Numbered from the stretch's first letter, positions 20,597-31,515 are shown. The stretch is 64,000 nucleotides of DNA from Oncomelania hupensis (GCA_036898135.1 CM072514.1:5141029-5205028), one strand, 5' to 3'. Translations and numbers: made by a program. The notes: a model not told the origin generated them from the sequence alone.

Positions 20597-22172
20597 TATG
20601 ACGAACGGACTAGTTTACCCTGCCTTACTTTACTATTTAGCCTTGGTTAGTCAATGTAATCTTAGAATGTTAATGTTAGGCTGTAGCCGACGATGGAAGT
20701 AATCAGGCGTAGCAATAGTATAACTGAGGTACACACACTGCGAGCTTGACGCAAACAGTGTAGTGACGTCAGCACTGTGTGTGTTGAATCGGCCGGCAAT
20801 GATATCATCGTAGCTACGGTAGGCGAGTCGATTACCCGCCAATGGGAACACAGTATAATGGACTCAGCCAGGTCTGGCTGATTCAAAAAGAGAGAGAGAA
20901 CGGCAGTCGTTGTTGAGACGATGAGCAGTACACAGCTACACAGTTAGCAGGACGATCTCTCCTGAACAGACCAGGCCAGGAAGCAGGACTTGAGAATCTT
21001 AGAATTCACTCAAGTAGCCACGAGCCTGGCTTTGTCAAACAGGTAAATGAACATACTTCTGTTTCATCGTGATATATTTATATTATTGTTGAAATTAAGT
21101 TTGTGGAATTTGCTATGCATCAAATTGAATTGTGCGTTCAACGTTGCGTGACCACGTGGCGAAACACGACAGGTTGCGCCGCCATGTTGTATACCTGACG
21201 GAACCACTGTTGTTTAACCTATATGTATGTTTGCAGACCAGTGGCTGTACCAGTGAATGTTTATAATATTATTAATTCTTTATGTGTATAATTAGCCACG
21301 ATTTATATTTATGTATGTATAGGAAATTAGAGTTGAGATTCCAGTGGACCACGGAAGTAGCAGAATGTTCGTCGCTTATGTATAGAGATGTGGAGCTATC
21401 ACTGTGGGCTACTTTGGCTTTCAGTGAGACGCTCTGCACAGACCTATTATTCAAGGTTGTGCAGAATTTCGTCTCTTATGATTACAGACGAGCAGGCGAG
21501 CTATAACGTGCGCCCAACTCCACAGAAAGTCGAGTTGGCTGTTTAGCCTCTACAGCACAGGACTGAGAGAGCAACCCTGGAAAACACCCTACAAGACAAC
21601 ACAGTTTGTCAAGAGACCCAACTACACAACGACACAGCGTGTACCAGAAGCTACCTCAACGAAGGGCTTCAAACTTGACAGTTAAGTGCATAGAAAAAAG
21701 TGCACAAAAACTGATAGCAAAAGGACCACAGTAGTCCACTCTTCAGAAAACAGTAAAACGGACCACAGTAGTCCAATCTACATGAACTCTAGTAGCCAGT
21801 GCCCTATGAAGACATAACAGCTGCCTAGACTATCAGAGATCGAACCATTTGCATTGATACAGAACTTTTTAAGGTAGATTAGTACATCGAAGATCTTGTA
21901 TAGAGTAGAAGAAATAAATGTGTGATTTTAACTGTTATCAAGTGGCTGGACTACATATGATTCATAGCCGTGTGAAAGCTAGTGTGACAGTGATCATTTA
22001 CCATTTTTCTATTTATCTCTGTATCCCAGCCTTAACACAGACCGAGCTAAACAAATAAATTTATTAAAGTAATTCATCGGGTGACTAACTAGCAGTTCCC
22101 ATAGAATAAAGCGTGAGGGTTACAGCATCCATTGTGCAGATCCCAGTAACAACCCATAAACCCCACGTGACA
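20597..22172 (+). mobile_element. Element X 5' LTR
   Basis: A 1.58-kb LTR starting TATGACGAACGG (TGTGACG in the remnant copy) and ending CCCACGTGACA. A TGG-containing primer-binding region (TTGGCGAGCCTAG) follows seven bases later at 22179. The same sequence recurs at 27243-28671 as the 3' copy. Short reading frames inside both LTRs are not genes. Confidence 0.85.
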
Positions 22173-22543
22173 CTTTAATTGGCGAGCCTAGTCAAGATTT
22201 GTGTATAATAGGAATTGGGTATAACCGGATCTAGGTACAATAAAATTAGATAACAGTAGTAGTAGGATAACTTAGAATAGTTGTAAGTGTAGGAGAAGGA
22301 CTCAGTTTTGGTGCACTATTCTTTAGTTAAAAACTTTTTTGCTTCAATTCTTTTTGTGCCTGTATGTTGCATTGCCCTTTTGCAGGTTTTGCTTAAATAA
22401 CTGTTGTATGCCATTTGACTCTTGTTTTATTTTATTATTGATTACGAATTTTATGGTTTTTGCATTGCTTTTAGTGAATTGCAATATTTCTAGTGTTTTG
22501 GTATTCCACGGGATTCAGAGGTTGGTCATAGACACGTTTGACA
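22173..22543 (+). other. Element X leader with primer-binding region
   Basis: Non-coding leader between the LTR and the gag ATG at 22544. The primer-binding candidate is TGGCGAGCCTAG at 22180. I could not assign the tRNA primer. Confidence 0.6.
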
Positions 22544-24412
22544 ATGTCAGACCCAGTGGCCTTGAGATTGCGCTTCAAGGAATTAGGAGAAGCTTTGCAC
22601 TTAGCAGGAGGAGACCTAATTGCGTATATCAATGAAGAGGTAGAAAAGCAGGAAACTAAGGCAGAGAGGGCAGCAGAGAGAGAACAGAAGAAACTCGAAG
22701 CTGCCGAAAGAGCAGCAGAGAGGGAACAGAAGAAAGCAGAATTAGAGGCAGAGAGAGAGGCAAAGAAATTAGAAGCAGACCAGAAGAAACTAGAATTAGA
22801 AGCACACCAGAAGAAACTAGAGTTAGAAGCAGCAAGAGACCAGAAGAAATTAGAATTAGAAGTAGAACAGAAGAAGGCAGCATTAGCAGCAGAGAGAGAA
22901 GCAGAAAGTAGGAGATGGGAGTATGAGAGGGCAGAAAAGGAAAAAGACAGACAGCATGAGTTAGAGCTAAGAAGATTGGGATCAGGAGCTTCAAGTTCTT
23001 CCTCTACCCCTCCCCACTCAGATCAACTAGAGGTAGCATCCAACCCCGTACTAGGGATGTCATTTCCACTGGGGACATTCATTGAAAGGGAAGAAGGTCT
23101 AGATCTCTATCTAACTAGGTTTGAGCGCCTAGCAACTGAGTATAAACTAGATCCCACCCATTGGTCTTTTAAGCTTATTCAAGGGCTTAGAGGAAAGGCT
23201 TATGACATCTACAGTAAGCTACTGACTGACAGAGTGACTGACTATCACAAAGTAAAAGATGCACTCCTAACGGGATTCGAACTAAAAGGAGAATGCTACC
23301 GGCAAAAATTCCGCACCAACCGGAGAGTGAAAGGAGAGAGCTATGCGCAGTTCGCGAATCGGTTGTCCACAATGCTAGACAAGTGGATTAGCCAGTCAGC
23401 CACAGCTAAGACATATGATGGACTGACAGAACTGTTAGTATGGGAACAGCTACGGGAAACCATGACCCCCGAGCTGAGAACATTCTCAGTAGAGCAGGGC
23501 GCGGAAAGACTGGAAGATCTGGTCAAGGTCGCAGATAGGTACGTGGCCGCCCACGGAGAAGCCAAGAGCTTCAAGCGAGACCTAAAGCCTAACGGGAAAG
23601 AGGCACAGAAACGAAGCCCTCACCTGGAAGAGCGCACCGCGAATAAGCCGAATAACCCCAGACCTGGGCAAAATAAAGGACCCAACACGGAATTCGGGAA
23701 AAGAGGTCCCGCAGAACAGAAACGGTATTGCTCGTTCTGCAATAGAAATAATCACTCCACCGCAGAATGTTTCAAGTTGGCCGCACAACGTAGGGAAGAG
23801 CGCGAAAGCCGGCCAGCGCACAGAGTTCTAACTCAAAGCAGCGGTAACAAGCCACACACTATCGGAGATCACCCATCGGTGACAGACACGGTCAAGGTCA
23901 ACGGTAAAGAAGCGAACTGTCTGTATGACACAGGTCTATCATACGACGCGATAGTTAGCGAATCTCTTGTATCGCGCGCGGACTTGACGGACAAGACAGT
24001 CGAACTACAAGGAGCAGACTTGACAAAACCGAGGATTACTTGCCCAATAGCTTGGATTGAAGTAGAGAGTAGGTACGTCACAGGACGAATCCAAGGAGCT
24101 GTTTTACAGAATCCCCTGTATGATCTAGTGCTAGGATGTAGGTATGTGTTCTTAGGCATGCCCCCTAAAACTGTAGAGATAGCTGCAGTGCAAACCAGGG
24201 CCCAAGCTAAAACCCAACCACCCCAGCCCGAGTTAGCTCCGAATCCAGGACTCGAAGAGATCAAAACAGCACAGAAAGCGGACACCTCGATAGCCAAGTG
24301 CTTCCAGAAGCTACCCAAGGCGCACCCCCCCCCCCCCCCCCGCACAAAGGAGACTTCTACATGGAAGACGGAGTTCTACATCGACAAGGAGATGGAGATC
24401 ACACCCAACTAG
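22544..24412 (+). CDS. gag: Element X Gag-protease (SCAN-like capsid)
   Basis: The first ATG in frame is 22544, giving about 622 residues. An E/K/Q-rich coiled coil (about 30-145) precedes a capsid region (about 170-350). In the capsid, FRTNRRVKGESYAQF, RLSTMLDKW and LLVWEQL resemble the SCAN fold, which is known to derive from Gmr1-type Gag. A zinc knuckle CSFC-NRNN-H-STAE-C starts at residue 396, and the aspartic protease motif YDTG is at about 462. Gag would package RNA and the protease would process the polyprotein. The frame leaves the pol frame at a C homopolymer (about 24326-24342), so the last 25 or so residues are probably out of frame. Confidence 0.85.
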   Translation: MSDPVALRLRFKELGEALHLAGGDLIAYINEEVEKQETKAERAAEREQKKLEAAERAAEREQKKAELEAEREAKKLEADQKKLELEAHQKKLELEAARDQKKLELEVEQKKAALAAEREAESRRWEYERAEKEKDRQHELELRRLGSGASSSSSTPPHSDQLEVASNPVLGMSFPLGTFIEREEGLDLYLTRFERLATEYKLDPTHWSFKLIQGLRGKAYDIYSKLLTDRVTDYHKVKDALLTGFELKGECYRQKFRTNRRVKGESYAQFANRLSTMLDKWISQSATAKTYDGLTELLVWEQLRETMTPELRTFSVEQGAERLEDLVKVADRYVAAHGEAKSFKRDLKPNGKEAQKRSPHLEERTANKPNNPRPGQNKGPNTEFGKRGPAEQKRYCSFCNRNNHSTAECFKLAAQRREERESRPAHRVLTQSSGNKPHTIGDHPSVTDTVKVNGKEANCLYDTGLSYDAIVSESLVSRADLTDKTVELQGADLTKPRITCPIAWIEVESRYVTGRIQGAVLQNPLYDLVLGCRYVFLGMPPKTVEIAAVQTRAQAKTQPPQPELAPNPGLEEIKTAQKADTSIAKCFQKLPKAHPPPPPRTKETSTWKTEFYIDKEMEITPN

Positions 24413-25581
24413 TACTACCAGCCACCCTTCGAGCCCAAGTACTAGAATTAGGCCACAGCATGCCACTCAGCGGACACATGGGAATTGGAGCCACAGTGCA
24501 GAGAATCAGCGCACACTATTATTGGCCAGGAATCACGGAGGATGTCAAGCGTTACGTGAAATCTTGTCACCAATGTCAACGATATTCCCCGCGACATCAC
24601 ACCGTACCAGTTACCTTAGGACCATCAGTAGTAGTCGGCGTGCCATTCCAGCAAGTCTCAGTAGACATAGTAGGACCACTGCCCATGACCAAGAAGCGGA
24701 ACAGATTTCTACTCACACTCGTCGACGCATGTACGATGTGGTGCGAAGCAGTCCCGTTGCCAGCGATCGACACCAGGAAGATTGCAGATGCACTCATCGC
24801 CATCTTTACCAAAGTCGGATTCCCGGACAGCATTAGAACGGACAACGGATCTCAGTTCACCGGCCGCCTGATGCAAGACATGTTCGAGTTGATACATGTT
24901 CATCACATTCGCACACCACCGTACCGCCCAGCCAGCAACGGACAAGTAGAAAGACTGAATGGAACCCTTCTCACCATACTCAGGAAAGTAGCCGACGACA
25001 ATCCAGAAGCGTGGGACAAATACGTGAATGCGGCACTGTTCGCATATCGAGAAACGCCCCATGCAGCCACAGGCTACACCCCGTCAACATTGCTATTCGG
25101 CAGACCTCTAGCAGGACCGCTAGAAGCCCTACGCAGAAGTTGGACGGAAGCCAAGATAGACGACACACCAAAAGGTGCCACCAAGTTCGTCGCAGACCTG
25201 CAGGAAACCCTCAAAGCAACGTGGAAGAAAGCTGGTGAAGCACTGAAGAAGGCCAGAGCCCGTCAGGCAAAGTACTACAACCGCCACGCGAAGGACCGAG
25301 AAATGCAAGTCGGCGATCAAGTGCTACTCTTACTTCCAAGTGGGACCAACAAGCTGGACATCGCTTGGGGAGGACCGTACCGGGTGACTGCCAAGAAATC
25401 CAAGACAGTCTACCAAGTAGAGGTGAACGGGAGAGCCCGATACCACCACATCAATCTCCTCAAGAAATACACGGACCGACCAGCGACCCCCAGCACTCAC
25501 AACTTGCTAGCCATCGCCATCGCGGAAGAAGGAGAAAGCATGGAGACGAATGCAGTAGAGTATCCCCTGCATTCCAAATAA
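24326..25581 (+). CDS. int: Element X integrase, upstream of RT
   Basis: Open frame after the C run, with no ATG of its own, so it was part of a Gag-Pol frame. It shows the HHCC zinc finger (LGHSMPLSGHMG to SCHQCQ), then the catalytic triad D at 24664 (VDIVGP), D at 24841 (TDNGSQF) and E at 24949 (QVERLNG), spaced D-x35-E. A GPY motif (GGPYRV) is at about 25369. It would insert the cDNA into the genome. Its place before RT is unlike standard Ty3/gypsy and matches the Gmr1 clade. A stop at 25579 and a frame change separate it from RT. Confidence 0.9.
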
Positions 25582-25624
25582 ATCCACAAAGACGTGATAC
25601 TCAACGGAGACCTAGCCGCCAAAC

Positions 25625-26189
25625 AGCAACAGCATTAGTACTACAGGTCATTCGACAACATCAGACTGTGCTCACAGACCGACCAGGGAGGACAGACCTC
25701 GTCGAAGTAACCTTAACGGTGACCGACCCAACCCCCGTCCGCCAGAAGCTCTACCCGATGCCACTGTCGCAGCAGCGAGCCATCAAGGAAGAGATAGACA
25801 CCTTACTGGCAGCCGGAATCACCTCAGAGTCTACTTCACCCTACAGCGCAGGCACGGTATTGTTGCGAAAACCCAACGGAGAGCATCGACTGTGCATCGA
25901 CTTCAGACTGTTGAATGCCGTAACGCAGTTCCAGCCAGAGCCACTCCCGGACCAGACAGACCTATTTGCCAAGCTACAGCGAGCGAAGTACTTCTCACGC
26001 ATCGACCTCAGCAAAGGATACTATCAGATACCAGTGCAACCGCAAGTCCGAAAGTACCTGGCGTTTAGCACTATGGAAGGACACTTCGAGTTCAACGTAC
26101 TTCCATTCGGACTCCACAACGCACCCAGCATCTTCAGCGCCATGATGCGGAAACTCCTGGCACCCCTGAGCAGCGAGCACCTACACTAG
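25625..26189 (+). CDS. pol: Element X reverse transcriptase, N-terminal part
   Basis: A frame different from the integrase encodes RT fingers and palm: IKEEIDTLLAAGIT, LCIDFRLLN (about 25890), YFSRIDLSKGYYQIPV (about 25990, first catalytic Asp) and FNVLPFGLHNAPSIF (about 26090). A TAG stop at 26187-26189 lies immediately before the FMDD box, and the same frame continues beyond it. The mutated codon suggests a single C-to-T change, but that is an inference. RT copies element RNA into DNA. Confidence 0.88.
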
Positions 26190-27074
26190 TTTATGGACGA
26201 CATCCTCATCGCAACACCTACGTGGGAGGAACATGTCACGCTCCTACAACAACTACTCGCCCGCCTCAGAGACACTGGATTGACGGCAAGACCCACCAAA
26301 TGTCAGATTGGATTCACGGAATTAGAATTTCTGGGACACACCATCAGTCAAGGAAGCCTGCGACCGGTAGAAAAGACCGTGAAACGCCTACTCGACGCTC
26401 CTAGGCCCAAGACCAAGAAGGAAGTGCAGTCGTTTCTAGGACTCTGCGGCTTCTACCAGAAGTTCATCCCAACCTACAACAGCATCGCCGTGCCACTGAC
26501 AAATGGAACCCGGAAAATCGCCCCGGACAAAGTAGTTTGGACAGCGGAATGGGAGACAGCATTCCAAACCCTCAAGGACAAAATGACATCGGCGCCAGTA
26601 CTCCACCTACCAGATTTGACACAGCCATTCGTTCTTCGCACCGACGCCAGTGACTTAGGACTCGGAGCAGTACTGCTACAGCGCGACCCCAAGAATGCAG
26701 AGACGCTATTCCCTGTCGCCTACGCCAGCAGAAAATTGAGACCCGCCGAGACCCACTACGCCACGTCGGAGAAAGAATGCCTAGGACTAGTCTGGGCCAT
26801 AATGAAGTTTCAACTCTACCTGTATGGGACACACTTCACAGTTCAGGTGGACCACCAACCACTATCGTTCTTGGCAGCCTCCAAATCCTTGAACTCTCGC
26901 CTGATGAGATGGGCACTCACCCTTCAGGCATACTCATTCCAAATCGAGTACATCCCCGGCAAAGAGAACCACGGAGCCGACTACCTCAGTCGCAATCTCG
27001 TGGAGGACACAGCAGCTGTCGCCCACCCAACACATCTAAGGGCCACAGCACCAGAATTCGTCCCCGTCCAGTAA
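26190..27074 (+). CDS. pol: Element X reverse transcriptase C-terminus and RNase H
   Basis: Begins with FMDDILIA (26190-26213), followed by LEFLGHTIS, LGLCGFYQKFIP and the RNase H block: LRTDASDLGLGAVL (about 26640), SEKECLGLVWAI (about 26770), VQVDHQPL (about 26850) and YIPGKENHGADYLSR (about 26950). These supply the D/E/D acidic residues of a Ty3-type RNase H. The frame ends at TAA 27072. No integrase follows, confirming the order protease-integrase-RT-RNase H. The frame is the same as the preceding piece, separated only by the stop. Confidence 0.9.
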   Translation, partial: FMDDILIATPTWEEHVTLLQQLLARLRDTGLTARPTKCQIGFTELEFLGHTISQGSLRPVEKTVKRLLDAPRPKTKKEVQSFLGLCGFYQKFIPTYNSIAVPLTNGTRKIAPDKVVWTAEWETAFQTLKDKMTSAPVLHLPDLTQPFVLRTDASDLGLGAVLLQRDPKNAETLFPVAYASRKLRPAETHYATSEKECLGLVWAIMKFQLYLYGTHFTVQVDHQPLSFLAASKSLNSRLMRWALTLQAYSFQIEYIPGKENHGADYLSRNLVEDTAAVAHPTHLRATAPEFVPVQ

Positions 27075-27242
27075 AACCCTGTCACTAGTGTCCATAGCTA
27101 CCTGGCATAGCATTGCAGCTCAGGTTGAGCAACTTAACTAGTTTGTACATAGGACCCTAGGATAGTGCAGTGTTAAACTAGGCCCTGTATTAAAAAAAAG
27201 GTCGAATCCAGTAGTCATCGCCTTTTTTCAGTTGAGGGAGCC
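27075..27242 (+). other. Element X 3' UTR and polypurine tract
   Basis: Non-coding, ending in TTGAGGGAGCC just before the 3' LTR. This purine run is the likely plus-strand primer. The same block occurs at 20429-20596. Confidence 0.7.
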
Positions 27243-28671
27243 TATGACGAACGGACTAGTTTACCCTGCCTTACTTTACTATTTAGCCTTGGTTAGTCAA
27301 TGTAATCTTAGAATGTTAATGTTAGGCTGTAGCCGACGATGGAAGTAATCAGGGGTAGCAATAGTATAACTGAGGTACACACACTGCGAGCTTGACGCAA
27401 ACAGTGTAGTGACGTCAGCACTGTGTGTGTTGAATCGGCCGGCAATGATATCATCGTAGCTACGGTAGGCGAGTCGATTACCCGCCAATGGGAACACAGT
27501 ATAATGGACTCAGCCAGGTCTGGCTGATTCAAAAAGAGAGAGAGAACGGCAGTCGTTGTTGAGACGATGAGCAGTACACAGCTACACAGTTAGCAGGACG
27601 ATCTCTCCTGAACAGACCAGGCCAGGAAGCAGGACTTGAGAATCTTAGAATTCACTCAAGTAGCCACGAGCCTGACTTTTTCAAACAGGTAAATGAACAT
27701 ACTTCTGTTTCATCGTGATGTATTTATATTATTGTTGAAATTATGTTTGTGGAATTTGCTATGCATCAAATTGAATTGTGCGTTCAACGTTGCGTGACCA
27801 CGTGGTGAAACACGACCGGTTGCGCCGCCATGTTGTATACCTGACGGAACCACTGTTGTTTAACCTATATGTATGTTTGCAGACCAGTGGCTGTACCAGT
27901 GAATGTTTATAATATTATTAATTCTTTATGTGTATAATTAGCCACGATTTATATTTATGTATGTATAGGAAATTAGAGTTGAGATTCCAGTGCACCACGG
28001 AAGTAGCAGAATGTTCGTCGCTTATGTATAGAGATGTGGAGCTATCACTGAGGGCTACTTTGGCTTTCAGTGAGACGCTCTGCACAGACCTATTATTCAA
28101 GGTTGTGCAGAATTTTGTCTCTTATGATTACAGACGAGCAGGCGAGCTATAACGTGCGCCCAACTCCACAGAAAGTCGAGTTGGCTGTTTAGCCTCTACA
28201 GCACAGGACTGAGAGAGCAACCCTGGAAAACACCCTACAAGACAACACAGCTTGTCAAGAGACCCAACTACACAACGACACAGCGTGTACCAGAAGCTAC
28301 CTCAACGAAGGGCTTCAAACCTGACAGTTAAGTGCATAGAAAAAAATGCACGAAAACTGATAGCAAAAGGACCACAGTAGTCCACTCTTCAGAAAACAGT
28401 AAAACGGACCACAGTAGTCCAATCTACATGAACTCTAGTAGCCAGTGCCCTATGAAGACATAACAGCTGCCTAGACTATTAGAGATCGAACAATTTGCAT
28501 TGATACAGAACTTTTTAAGGTAGGTTAGTACATAGAAGATCTTGTATAGAGTAGAAGAAATAAATGTGTGATTTTAACTGCTATCAAGTGGCTGGACTAC
28601 ATATGATACATAGCCGTGTGAAAGCAAGCTAGTGTGACAGTGATCTTTTACCATTTTTCTATCTATCTCTG
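27243..28671 (+). mobile_element. Element X 3' LTR, hybrid with host LTR
   Basis: Matches the 5' LTR up to the CTATCTCTG sequence at 28671, where it meets an inverted LTR end (TGTCACGTGG). The last 150 bp of the normal LTR are missing here and are found inverted in the next block. Confidence 0.85.
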
Positions 28672-30172
28672 TGTCACGTGGGGTTTATGGGTTGTTACTG
28701 GGCTCTGCACAATGGATGCTGTAACCCTCACGCTTTATTCTGTGGGAACTGCTAGTTAGTCACCCGATGAATTACTTTAATAAATTTATTTGTTTAGCTC
28801 GGTCTGTGTTAAGGCTGGGATACAGAGATAGATAGAAAAATGGTAAAAGATCACTGTCACACTAGCTTTCACACGGCTATGAATCATATGTAGTCCAGCC
28901 ACTTGATAACAGTAAAAATCGCACATTTATTTCTTCTACTCTATACACGATCTTCGAAGTACGAATCTAGCTTAAAAGTTCAATTGTCAATGCAAATGGT
29001 TCGCTCGCTGATAATCTAGGCAGCTACTTTTTCTTCGTCGGGCACTGGCTACTAGCGTTCATGAAGAGTGGACTACTGTGGTCCTTTTGATACAGTTTTA
29101 GTGCTCTGTTTCCTGGGCTCTTAACTGATTGGTTTCGTGGTTGAAGCGCTGCGTTGAGGTAGCTTCTACGACACTCTGTGTTGTTGCTTGTGTTCGACGG
29201 GTGGGCTATCTGCGCTCGATGCTGTCGATGCCTCGGCAGCCAACTCGAATCGTAGATTAGGTTCTATTCTTTGCTGAGTTGGGCTCATGATATCCCGCCT
29301 GCTCGTCTGTAACATATGAGACAAAATTCTGCACAACCTTGAATAATAGGTCTGTGCAGAGCGTCTCACTGAAAGCCAAAGTAGCCCTCAGTGATAGCTC
29401 CACATCTCTATACATAAGCGACGAACATTCTGCTAAGTCGGTGGTCCACTGGAATATCCACTCTAATTTCCTATACATACATAAATATAAATCTTGGCTA
29501 ACTATACACATAAAGAATTAATAATATTATAAACATTCACTGGTATAGCCACTGGTGTGCAAACATACATATAGGTTAACCAACAGTGGTTCCGTCAGGT
29601 ATACAACATAGCGTCAAACCCGGTCGTGCTTGACACATGGTCGACTTCTCCACGTGGTAAGGCAAAACTAACAATTCAAATCTATGCATAGCAAATTCCA
29701 CCAACAAAGTTTTAACAATAATATAAATACATCACGATGAAACAGAAGTATGTTCATTTACCTGTTCGACAATGCCACGCCCGTGACTACTTGATTGAAT
29801 TCAAATATTCAACAAGCACTGCTTCCCTGTTCTATCAGTGGAGATATTTCTCTGCTCGAGTGTAGCTGTGTATTGCTCAGAGCTTTCCACACAACTGACC
29901 CTATACTTGGCTTTGACTGAATCGGCCAGAACTGGTCCTAACCACTCTACTGTGTCCCGATTGGCTGAACCAATCTAAGTGGATATAAATTTCGAAACAC
30001 CATCGTAGGCCGCGATGATGTCACTAAACGGCTCGCGTCAGCTCGCAGTGTGTGAGTACACATCAGTTATACATTAATCGTCTGCTATAGACTACAGTAA
30101 CCTTCTAAGTTTTACTACTACTAAACAAGCAGAAGCTCAAATAGCGCGGGTTAAACGGGTCTGCTTGTTACA
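28672..30172 (-). mobile_element. Minus-oriented LTR (hybrid of X and host LTR)
   Basis: A complete 1.5-kb LTR in minus orientation, ending GCTTGTTACA at 30172 and followed by AAGAT. In minus orientation its 5' part (29650-30172) matches the solo LTR at 9977-12138 rather than X. Its 3' part could come from X through the inversion described for the complex. Confidence 0.8.
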
Positions 30173-30177
30173 AAGAT

Positions 30178-30823
30178 CCCGCCCTTAATACTGTCTCTCC
30201 CTTACTGATGAATACCCCTTGGTTGTTTGAACATAAATACACGAATACACATTGAATTTATATTAATACAAGCGGTTAGTGGAGGAAGGAGAGGGGAAAG
30301 GAGAGGAATGTGGGTAGGACTGGAAAGTGGAGAGCGGTGGGGAGGGGTCGGAGAGGGAAAACCCCCCGGCAAAGACACAACAATGTAAAGTTATAGCAAG
30401 GCACAACAACGTAAGGCACAATTACGTAATGTTACAGTAAGACACAACAACGTAAAGTTCTAGGAAGGCACAACAATGTAAAGTTATTGTAAGTCAACTA
30501 AGTAAAGTTACAGTAAGACACAACAACTTAAGTAAGACACAAGAACGTGAAGTTATATATAGTAAGACACAAGAATTGAAAGTTATAATAAGAGACAAGA
30601 ACATAAAGTTGTACTAAGACAAAAGAATGTACAGTTGTAGACACAAGAAAGTAAAATTACAGGGTAAAACAACATTTTGTATTGCTAATCATGCTAATAA
30701 TTATGATGGGGTTGAGGATGGGAAGTTGGGGGTACAACATCATTACCAAGAAGTAGGGGTTAAAAAAACACCCAACAATATTCAAATGAATTATAACATC
30801 ATATTAATACTTTAGGCTCTCAC
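30178..30823. repeat. Intron sequence with a degenerate minisatellite
   Basis: 30380-30660 holds about nine degenerate units of roughly 30 bp built on TAAGACACAAGAACGTAAAGT. The remainder (G-rich 30270-30365, A/T-rich 30660-30820) shows no gene. Confidence 0.6.
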
Positions 30824-31104
30824 CAAAGCCAGAACGGCCGTACGATGTCGTAGAGTGCATTAAGGTCCACATGCCACTGAGGATTGCTATCTGTGTCGTT
30901 AGTATGGATGCAGTTGTGTGACTCGAACACTGTATTTGTGTTTCCGTTGTTGGCCGCGTCATACACTTTTTCTGGGTGTACTGGCTGGTACAGGGAACTC
31001 ATGTTGCAAGGCTTGTTTTGAGCAACGTTAATTGTTTTCGAAGAAATTAATACGATAAGAAAGAAAAAGAAAGAAAAGAAAGCCAGGACATGAAACGGGG
31101 ACAT
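30824..31104 (-). CDS. Fucolectin-like first exon with signal peptide
   Basis: The minus-strand ATG at 31104 starts a hydrophobic leader (about 22 residues, F/L/V-rich) typical of a signal peptide. The start of a fucolectin/F5-8C-like domain follows: NVAQNKPCNMSS, YDAANNGN, CIHTNDTDSNPQWHVDL. The exon ends with a good donor (CTTTG|GTGAGA, 30824/30823). Fucolectin domains bind fucose-type glycans. In molluscs they are often joined to MEGF-type EGF repeats, and EGF exons lie downstream on this strand at 7.7 kb and below, so both may belong to one receptor gene. No linking exon is visible, so this stays a hypothesis. Confidence 0.6.
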
Positions 31105-31138
31105 AAAGCTTAACAAAAAAAAACTAAGCTAACTAACC

Positions 31139-31515
31139 TGGGCATTGGATCCAAAGCAATAATCATGTAGTGTAATGTAACTAAACTGGGTACTGGACCC
31201 AAAGCAATAATCATGTAGTGTAATGGAACTAAACTGGGTACTGGACCCAAAGCAATAATCATGTAGTGTAATGTAACTAAACTGGGTACTGGACCCAAAG
31301 CAATAATCATGTAGTGTAATGGAACTAAACTGGGTACTGGACCCAAAGCAATAATCATGTAGTGTAATGGAACTAAACTGGGTACTGGACCCAAAGCAAT
31401 AATCATGTAGTGTAATGTAACTAAACTGGACATTGGACCCAAAGCAATAATCATGTAGTGTAATGGAACTAAACTGGGTACTGGACCCAAAGCAATAATC
31501 ATGTAATGTACTGTA
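31139..31515 (+). repeat. 48-bp minisatellite derived from the family A 3' tail
   Basis: About eight copies of a 48-bp unit containing CTGGACCCAAAGCAATAATC followed by ATGTAGTGTAATG. This matches the last 35 bp and tail of family A and LINE1. It lies directly upstream of the fucolectin exon on the minus strand. Open frames through it are repeat artefacts. Confidence 0.85.

Larger units (their letters stand above)
20095..30177. mobile_element. Nested LTR complex: host solo LTR (TSD AAGAT) carrying element X, right junction inverted
   Basis: AAGAT flanks the whole block (20095-20099 and 30173-30177). The left edge (20100-20252) is the first 153 bp of a minus-oriented LTR, and the right edge (to 30172) is the other end of such an LTR. 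Element X starts at 20253 after CAGAG. On the right, reading backwards from 28671, CGTGACA is followed by CAGAG and then by continuing host LTR. That is the expected insertion junction in inverted orientation. Recombination between the inverted LTRs of X and host explains this without loss of DNA. Confidence 0.8.

Noticed and set aside
21282..21506. Short conserved frame MCIISHDLYLC..., also at 27928 and on the minus strand at 29257 and 10628
   Set aside because: Conserved only because it lies in copies of the same LTR. No protein features.
31110..31502. 130-residue repetitive protein IIALGPVPSLVPLHYM
   Set aside because: Translation of the 48-bp tail-derived minisatellite.
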